64,000 nucleotides of DNA from Bretschneidera sinensis (taxonomy: Eukaryota; Streptophyta; Magnoliopsida; Brassicales; Akaniaceae). Positions 57,554-64,000 of the stretch are shown here, one piece after another. The position numbers and the translations under genes are program-made. The stretch is from the NCBI GenBank assembly GCA_023935145.1, contig CM043697.1:45511001-45575000 (forward strand), written 5' to 3'. The number at the start of each line of letters is the position of its first letter. The stretch's first letter is position 1. A model generated the notes under the pieces. That model was not told the DNA's origin and did no database searches. It was given only the letters and a program-made list of their open reading frames with translations.

Positions 57554-57689
57554 TTGCATCTCATTTCATCATTTGTATGTTTGACATTGAGTGAAAGAGT
57601 ATTAATCCTTGTTTAATTATTTCCCTCACTCAAAAATTTCATAGATAAACAAATTCGTGCTAAAAATTCAAGACTGAAAATTTTACTAA

Positions 57690-58035
57690 GGGTCCAGTCG
57701 ACTGGTACATGTGACCCAATCGACTGGTAAGTCTCTGCCAGATCTTCCAGTCGATTGGTAATTCTGACCCAGTCGACTGGTAACTCTCTGCTAAATATTC
57801 TAGACGACTGGTAAATCTTCTCCAGTCGTCTATTAGATCGAATCCCTGTTTGGAGCCAATTTTTTGAAAAACCCTTGTCCTCCAGTCGACTGGTAAAGAT
57901 AGCCCAGTCGACTGGTAACTGACTGCCAATTTATCCAGTCGACTGGTACGTTTACCCAGTCGACTAGTATGCAAACTGTTCATCTTTTCAAAGGGACCCA
58001 ATTGACTGGAAACTCGACCCAATCGACTGGTATCG
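57690..58035. repeat. Internal palindrome array of element C
   Basis: About twelve units of CCAGTCGACTGG or variants (for example CCAATCGACTGG, CTAGACGACTGG, CCAATTGACTGG) in 345 bp, between the end of pol and the third ORF. The units match the LTR arrays but the spacers do not, so it is not simply a copied LTR block. More units are degenerate here than in the LTRs. Confidence 0.93.
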
Positions 58036-58041
58036 CGATAT

Positions 58042-58050
58042 TATAAATAG
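58042..58050 (+). promoter_or_regulatory. TATA-like box upstream of the envelope-like ORF
   Basis: TATAAATAG right after the internal palindrome array and about 210 bp before the ATG at 58,261. It matches the plant TATA consensus well. In the LTRs the array is also followed by a TATA box. This suggests an internal promoter for a subgenomic RNA; not proven. Confidence 0.5.
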
Positions 58051-58260
58051 GACTGTTCATTTTTCTTAAATTTTACGCCATTTTTGAACTCCCAAATTTT
58101 CTCTCTCTAGAAAAATTCACCCTTTTGATCCAAAATCCATTTAATCTTCATCTAAAAACACCGATCTACTCATATACAAAGAGATTTTTAACTTCCTACG
58201 GTTAAAATCTCTTATTTTCTCAAAAAATCCATTTTACCCAAAAACTACATATTTCTCAAA

Positions 58261-59507
58261 ATGACTGATCGAATCCGTGTCAAATTCACCATGAGTGGAC
58301 CAAATGCCCCTAAAAAGCCAAGATATTCAAAACCTTCGGTATTGGAGTCGAAAAGAAAGGGGGCAGCAGGCTCATCCAGCAAGGAGCCCATAACAGAGTT
58401 AGAGGAGACCTTGTTTTACAGTCCGACGGCACATGCAAGGTATAACTCTATAATCCGTCACAAGAAAATCATGACGGGTAGAGTCGTTGATTTCGACTCT
58501 ATTTGCCATGGAAATTTCGATATTCTGCCTGTCTTTGAGGCAATAAATCTGACCCCACTGCTCAGAATTCATGAGAAATATTACCCGCGACTGATTCACC
58601 AGTTCTATGCAAACTTGGTGAAACCCAGTCCTCTGGCTCTGAGATTCAAAACCAGAGTTAGTGGTGTGGAGTTTGAGGTAAACACCGACCTCTTGATGAG
58701 CATACTGAGAATCCCGGTAAAGGGGATTCAGTGGAGTATGGATGGATGGCCAGACAGCTTCGACGTCGAGGCGGCCTGTCAGATAGTCAGGGGAGACCCT
58801 AACTATGTGTATAAACCCACTACATTTCACACATGTAGTGATATGCCTCTTGACTTGAAGATGTTTCAGCTGATAGTCAGTTGGACCATCCACCCGAGAC
58901 TCGGGAGTCGAGGGTATCTATCTAAGATAGATACAGTATTGATTTGGTGCCTAAAATCTACCACTTCAATATATATCCTCTGCTGCTTGCCAATATAATA
59001 AACGGTGAAGCAAACGACTCTGAGTGTCTTCTTTATGGGATGCTCATTACGCTCATCTTCCAGCACTTCCTGGTACCTTTGCCTGCCTCCGAGGCTCAGG
59101 ATATCGGATTGACGAACATCATCAACATCTCATCACTGAAAAAGATAGGATGTACTGTTCGTGATGGGTTTCTCTATCTGAAGGTCGGAAAGCGCCTGAG
59201 GATCCGAGAGGATGCGAGCGACAGTGATGAGGATGCAGCTGCTGAGATGAAAACGGATACCTGAGCACCCCCCATTGGTGCCTCGAGTACTAGTCAGGCT
59301 GGATATGATGACATCCTATGAGCTATCACGAGCCTTCAGATGACAATGGAATCCGGTTTCTAGTCCATGCAGTCTGATTACCAGAGATTGAGTTCCTCTA
59401 TCGACCACCTACGGGATGACTTCGAGTTACATTGAGAGCACACCGAGGGTTCCCTAGCTGAGATTAGGGATTTTTATCGTGATGGCTCGGACTCTCCCGC
59501 ACCTTAA
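58261..59507 (+). pseudogene. Envelope-like third ORF of element C
   Basis: Starts MTDRIRVKFTMSGPNAPKK at 58,261 and reads 225 or more codons before a frame change near 58,945; the other frame (YHFNIYPLLLANIINGEAN...) continues to a TGA at 59,262, and coding-like sequence (SLQMTMES, SSSIDHLRDDFE) runs in that frame to TAA at 59,505. The central part (ALRFKTRVSGVEFEV, LSKIDTVLI, HFNIYPLLLANII) resembles the putative plant transposon protein domain often found in retroelement third ORFs labelled envelope-like. The C-terminus looks helical and acidic. No signal peptide or strong membrane segment is evident in the first part, so a real envelope role is doubtful. Position after pol and before the 3' LTR fits the Sirevirus layout. 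Confidence 0.75.
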
Positions 59508-60181
59508 GTCTATGTCTTTATTACGTACTTAGTGTTTTTTCAGCTCTTATCACATAGCACAGACATATCATGTATTATTATGTCTTAGTTATGGCTCTAT
59601 GAAGCCCGTTTATGTATTGACTTTTTATATATGATGATGTATTTCTATTAGCCATATTTCTTGCATCTATTTACGCTATTTGTGATATGTTAGCACTGTT
59701 TTTAAAAAAACTTTGTTTCACCACTAAACTGCTCTAAAATGCTTATACGTGTATGAAAACTTCTGGTTCTTCCCGGGAAGGCTTCCAAAATCCGAATGAA
59801 GCCAACTTTTCGTGTACAAGTTTGTTTTCTACTCTAGATGACTTTATTAGCTAATTAGCTTATTTTTCATTTTATGCCCCCTTTGGTTGCTGTTGTCAAA
59901 ACGGGAGAGAAAAATGAGAAAAACGAGAAAATCTAAGTGAACATAACTAATGCATAGATTTAGGGGGAGCATTGCTCTATAGCCTTATAAAAATGTTTAT
60001 TGATTGGTTGAGTTTGATTCTGGATTGGTTGAAAGAGATATAAACTGTGTTTGCTTGTTTATAGGGTGGTTTTACTCAAAAAACAAATGAGACTCTGTCC
60101 AAATTTTTGTAAAATCCTAACACTTAGCTTTTAAAATTGTTTTCACATTATTAGTTTTGTCATCATTAAAAAGGGGAAGAT
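59508..60181 (+). other. Non-coding 3' region of element C with purine tracts
   Basis: No ORF. A purine run TTTAGGGGGAGCA lies near 59,958 and a second, AAAAAGGGGAAGA, at about 60,168-60,180 directly before the LTR and so is the likely plus-strand primer. More than one such tract is reported in Sireviruses. Confidence 0.7.
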
Positions 60182-61428
60182 TGTTGACCCTCACCCGTAT
60201 TTTAATGATGGCAAAACACAACTGTTATTTTTCTAACAAGTTTAAGCTAAGTTGTATTAAGGATCAAACGCATTCAACCAAGGAACAAAGAGCAAGAACT
60301 CGAACCAAATCAAATATCAAGTGAAAACTGAAGATCTAGTATAGGTCTTAAGGTTTAGAACTAATGTAAGTCTCACTTATGGTATTAGCTTGTTCAATGG
60401 CTCGAACACAAAATGTTTTCTAAAACCGTTGATTTTAAAACAAATGTTTTTAATGAAAAACAGAAGAAAAACTGGGTTGGAAGACAACCCAATCGACTGG
60501 GTACATATACCAGTCGACTGGTATATGGGACAGAAGGTCCTCAGTCGACTGGATTAATCAACCCAGTCGACTGGTACATGGACAGTAAGTCCCCAGTTGA
60601 CTGGATGAATCAACCCAGTCGACTGGTGAAAGGGACAGAAAGTCCCTAGTCGACTGGATGAAATATACCAGTCGACTGGATACCCAGAAGGTTTGAAAAC
60701 GTGATTTTTTCAAGTGAACCCAGTCGACTGGTATCACAACCCAGTCGACTGGTAGTTCAAAAATATGACCGTTGGACTCTAAATCTGAACGTTTTAAAGT
60801 AAATCTGTTTCAAATTAAAGTCCTAACGGCTATATTAATTGATTGCTATATAAACCCATTCAGTTAAGCATTCAATAACAAGCTGCATACATTTAAAAAG
60901 AGTTGATATCACACAATCAAGTTTATATACTCTTGAAACACAAAAAGCTTTGAAATATTCTTATTGAGCTATTCTTCAAGCTTTACTTTGAAAGAGAGAC
61001 ATTTCTGTTGTAATAAGCTTTCATTTGCTGTCTCTCTACCTTTTACTTTACACTATCTTTTGTAAAGGGATTACTTCCGAGAGGAAGGGGAAACTTCCGA
61101 AAGGAAGGAGATTGTTCGGTTTAAGCAATACCTGTAAATTGCTTGTGTACGGTTTGTGCAACACCCGTCTAAGTTGTGCGACTAAGATTTCTTAGTGGAT
61201 TACTGCAAGGAGTTCCTTGAAGAGAGTGGACGTAGGATCAGAATGAATCCGATATTGTCGAACCACTATAAACTGTGTTTGCATCCTCTTTCCTTAAACT
61301 CTTTATTTTCAGCACATTACTTGTATTATTTGTTTGCTACTTATTCGTTTTTATAAACTTGTATTAATTCCGCAAAAAGTTTTAAAAACCCAATTCACCC
61401 CCCTCTTGGATTGAAACCTAGATCTACA
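60182..61428 (+). repeat. 3' LTR of element C
   Basis: 1,247 bp, TGTTGACCC to GATCTACA. It has ten palindrome units (60,488-60,750), a TATATAAAC box near 60,850 and two hairpin units (61,073-61,107). It keeps the 48 bp lost from the 5' copy. Confidence 0.95.
60488..60750. repeat. Palindrome array in 3' LTR of C
   Basis: Ten units, collinear with those in the 5' LTR but with different single-base variants (for example CCAATCGACTGG for unit one, CCAGTTGACTGG for unit five). Independent decay of each copy is visible. Confidence 0.95.
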
Positions 61429-61433
61429 TATAT

Positions 61434-62115
61434 GATCTTTTTTTTCTTCTATTATTACCTTTTATATGTTAATTCTGTGATTGTCAAGATACATGTTGTT
61501 GGTAGTATAAAATGCATTTAGTATAACCTATAAAAAATTATCTCCAATACAAGTGATTTTACCTACGAAGTTTTAACTGAATTCTTGTAGTAAAGTAGCA
61601 GTTACAGATGGTTTCTCAGTGCTTGAAATTGAAAAGATTGAAATGATATAATTCTTGCATTAATTGTTATCTCTCACATAGTATCTGCTGTACCACATAA
61701 TAAATATTATTTGGACCCTCGATAGTCTTTAATAGGTCTTGGATAACCTCTTTATTACATCATGGCGTCCTCAAATTGTGGTATGTTGTGGTCCATTTGC
61801 TCATCAAAGGCAATGCCAAAGAAAATCGATTAGAAGATCATTAAGGTTCACTTGTTGAGAAGATAAGGTCTAAGGTTTTCACTCAATGGCTCCTGGAACT
61901 TCGAGTTACAGTTCATGAATCAATTTCAAGCTCTTTGAGTAGTTTAAAACATTATTTATCATGATCGTGCATTGCTTTTTCTGTTTAAAATACAACAGAT
62001 ATGGTAATTATCGTAAGGTTTCGAATGAGGTCATAGCTATATGTTATTTCTCAAGGTAGATCTTGTTATTTCAAGTTTTGGACTTGCGTAACTGATTAAA
62101 TTAAGTTGGCTCCTT
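61434..62115. other. Stretch between element C and gypsy fragment H2
   Basis: The continuation of the insertion site of C. AT-rich, no recognised coding sequence; the last part probably held upstream pol of H2 in an unreadable state. Confidence 0.55.
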
Positions 62116-62358
62116 TTGTATGCTTACAAACTAGAGAGAGAAGTTGATGAGAATCAACAAGCACCATTAAAGGATCCAATGCATATTCCAGTTGGGCCAA
62201 TTACTAGATCAAGATCCAAGATGGTCAAAGAAGCACTTAATGGGATGATTCAAGAGATTTGGGCTGATTCTAAAACGGGGCATTCCAAGTTTAGCCCAAC
62301 AGGAGATGAAAGCATAATAAATTTAATCCAAGCTATTGATGGGGTTGATCTTGCTTAA
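62116..62358 (+). pseudogene. C-terminal remnant of gypsy pol (H2)
   Basis: An 80-residue open frame with PMHIPVGPITRSRSKMVKEA and SIINLIQAIDG, the usual end of pol in this gypsy group. The start is not a real initiation site; the rest of pol is absent or unreadable upstream. Confidence 0.78.
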
Positions 62359-63051
62359 TTGGTGACACAAGTGTGTCCAACAAACCAACAAATAAGGCCT
62401 CATTTTTCCAAAAGCTTCAGTCAGCCCATTTCAAGTTGGGAAAGGCCAATTATGCTGATTTTGAAGTTTCAAATATTCAAGCCAATATGTTGAAAGAATT
62501 TTCCAAGAAGTGAATCAGCATCTATTGGACTCTCTTGGAAATATCCCAGCCTTTAATTTGTTGTCTCTAGTCATTTATTATGTTTTCTAGCATTTATTAT
62601 GTTGTCTAGCATTTATTATGCTATCTATGATGTTGTCTAACATTTATTATGTTGTCTATGGTCTTTATTATGTTGTCTAAAGTATTACTGAATTTCATTT
62701 AATGTAATTTCGTTTTCCTAAGCTTATAGGGTTGTTCTAAGCATCTATATAAGCTATTTGGCTGGAATGAAAAAGGAAGAATAGAATTTAGAAAAAACAT
62801 GAGGTTTGCTTCCTCTATTGGTTCTTCAGAGAACTTATGAACTTATCAAGGATTCTTCCCTGTGGCGTTCATATTTGACTTATCAATCAATCATTCCATA
62901 ATTGATTGTGGTGTCTTCATTATACCAAGGTTCTTGCTTTAATATAAGCAACGGGTCACGGTGTCACATAAAATCTATTTTCTAGACGATTTCTTGAGCA
63001 AGTATTTCAATATTGTTTATCGGGTCTCAAAGCATGTCGATGAGGTTCGCA
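62359..63051 (+). repeat. LTR-like stretch of fragment H2
   Basis: It lies between the pol stop and the primer binding site and ends GGTTCGCA. It contains seven imperfect 19-21-bp repeats (62,561-62,689) and a TATATAAGC-type box near 62,745. The left border is not defined because the partner LTR is not in the window. Confidence 0.6.
62561..62689 (+). repeat. Minisatellite TGTTGTCTAGCATTTATTA (about 7 units)
   Basis: Imperfect units of 19-21 bp, one shortened. Lies in the LTR of H2 and is not seen in the LTR-like stretch of H. Confidence 0.85.
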
Positions 63052-63055
63052 TCAT

Positions 63056-63070
63056 TTGGTATCAGAGTGC
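63056..63070 (+). other. Primer binding site of H2
   Basis: TTGGTATCAGAGTGC, initiator Met tRNA type with one change, about five bases after the LTR end. Confidence 0.75.
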
Positions 63071-63571
63071 GCTTCTAAAAATCAGATTTACTATCATTTT
63101 ATCTTTCATTTCTTGTTATCATCCTATCTTGTTCCGTTTGTGTTCAATTTTTTTTTAAAACTTGTTCTTGTTTTTTATTTGTGCACCTAGTAAAAAAAAA
63201 GTGAAAAAAGGTGAAAAAAAAGTGTGAAAAAAAAGCATGAAAAGAAAAACGTGGAACAAAAGAGAAAAAAAGACCAAAAAAAGGGCTGATATAGTTTTCC
63301 TTTGATTCGTTGTTTCTATAATATTTTTCTTGCCGTCGGTATTAGTTTAAATACTACAAGTTGAAATTCTTGATCAAGTTTATTAGTTTAATAAAGAACT
63401 GAAAATGGGAAGCTACGAGTGGAGAAAGGCAAGAGAGTGTGAGAATAATATAACAAAAAAAAAGCCAATTTAATAGTGAAACACGAGTGTGAATGACATA
63501 ATTTGAGTGTAAACACATGAGGCAGTGTGGTGAGGAATTATTTCTAACATTTCTTTACAGTTTCTAAGAGG

Positions 63572-64000
63572 GAATGAAGGAGTCGTCCTTCGTGTTATAG
63601 GCTATGCAACAACAATTTGAACGCATGAACGCGGTGTTCAATGAGATTCGGGATCGGATGGATAGGCAAGATGCTGTTATTGCTACTTGGTGCGAGGGGC
63701 GTCCCCAAAGAATCCCAAATGCTAGAAGGTAAGAATGGCATACGCCCGTGGATAATGCTGATGGTGAACATGAGGATGAGTTCAAAGATGAAGAGGATCA
63801 AGCTTCTTTAAACGGTAAGGGTAGGTTCGTGCCAAGACGAGAAAGGCATGGTGGAGGTTTTCAAAGAGATCCAAGATGGCAAGATGGGACTGACAGAAAC
63901 CTAGGAAACATCAAAATAAAGATGTCGTCGTTCCAAGGGAAAAACGATCCTGAAGCGTACTTGGATTGGGAGAAGAAAGTTGAGTTCATTTTTAAGTGCC
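63572..64000 (+). pseudogene. Start of gypsy gag (H2), cut by window end
   Basis: It reads MKESSFVL, a stop (TAG near 63,597), then AMQQQFERMNAVFNEIRDR, a second stop near 63,729, an acidic stretch, and FQGKNDPEAYLDWEKKVEF at the window end. It aligns with gag of H (20,251 onward). Whether later domains survive is not visible here. Confidence 0.78.

Larger units (their letters stand above)
51117..61428 (+). mobile_element. Element C: full-length Sirevirus-like copia retrotransposon with envelope-like ORF
   Basis: A 10.3-kb element bounded by two LTRs and a perfect 5-bp duplication TATAT (51,112-51,116 and 61,429-61,433). Order: 5' LTR, Met-tRNA primer binding site, gag, protease, integrase, RT, RNase H, palindrome array, TATA-like box, third ORF, purine tract AAAAAGGGGAAGA, 3' LTR. 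Length, long LTRs, long gag and an extra ORF after pol are features of Sireviruses. LTRs differ by a few percent plus one 48-bp deletion. Coding regions have several lesions, so it needs helper proteins to move. It has the best-preserved pol of its three relatives here. Confidence 0.95.
62116..64000 (+). mobile_element. Fragment H2: gypsy pol tail, LTR and gag start
   Basis: Plus-strand order: pol C-terminus (62,116-62,358), LTR-like stretch with a minisatellite, primer binding site (63,056-63,070), leader with A-rich repeats, gag start (63,572 to window end). It has the same odd order as H at 18.7-22.0 kb. The element continues past the window. Confidence 0.75.

Noticed and set aside
58261..59507. 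True retroviral envelope protein
   Set aside because: No signal peptide, clear transmembrane anchor or fusion-like segment was seen; the label envelope-like is positional only.

Overview
The window looks like nuclear DNA of a flowering plant, probably a eudicot. It is AT-rich, its two host gene families (LSM2 and HMA-domain metal-binding proteins) have typical plant exon structures, and about two thirds of it is decayed plant LTR retrotransposon sequence. The species cannot be told from the sequence alone. No bacterial operons, rRNA or CRISPR are present.

Layout. (1) 1-26,798 is a nested retrotransposon block: the 3' end of a Tork/Tnt1-like copia element (G, + strand, 1-2,194); a Sirevirus-like copia element (A, - strand, about 2,195-7,968); a Tekay/Del-like gypsy chromovirus (F, - strand, about 7,969-18,735) split by a second copy of the Sirevirus-like family (B, + strand, 8,239-13,628, target duplication TCATG); a gypsy fragment (H, + strand, 18,735-22,022); and a gypsy element with gag but no visible pol (D, 22,022-26,798) carrying an antisense plant-mobile-domain ORF. 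(2) 26,799-43,686 is the gene-bearing part: a small hAT-type element (27,354-27,885), the LSM2 gene (CDS 30,485-34,178) with a tRNA-derived SINE in its long second intron, then two divergent HMA-domain genes, one apparently intact (35,473-36,919, - strand) and one broken by frame changes (37,527-38,495, + strand), followed by about 5 kb with no recognisable gene. (3) 43,687-49,380 is a full-length but internally deleted copia element (E) with paired LTRs. (4) 51,117-61,428 is a full-length Sirevirus-like element (C) with paired LTRs, target duplication TATAT, gag, pol and a third, envelope-like ORF. (5) 62,116-64,000 holds another pol-tail / LTR / gag arrangement (H2) related to H.

Working parts. 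LSM2 should act in the nucleus (LSm2-8, U6 snRNA) and cytoplasm (LSm1-7, mRNA decay). The minus-strand HMA protein is a candidate metal-binding protein. All retroelements carry disabling lesions, so none looks autonomous.

Most interesting signal. Element C has dense arrays of a 12-bp palindrome (CCAGTCGACTGG) in both LTRs, and a third array inside the element directly upstream of a TATA-like box and the envelope-like ORF. Element B has the array in its LTR too. This looks like a dimer-bound regulatory array, possibly reused as an internal promoter for the third ORF. Readings are by eye; divergence estimates are qualitative.
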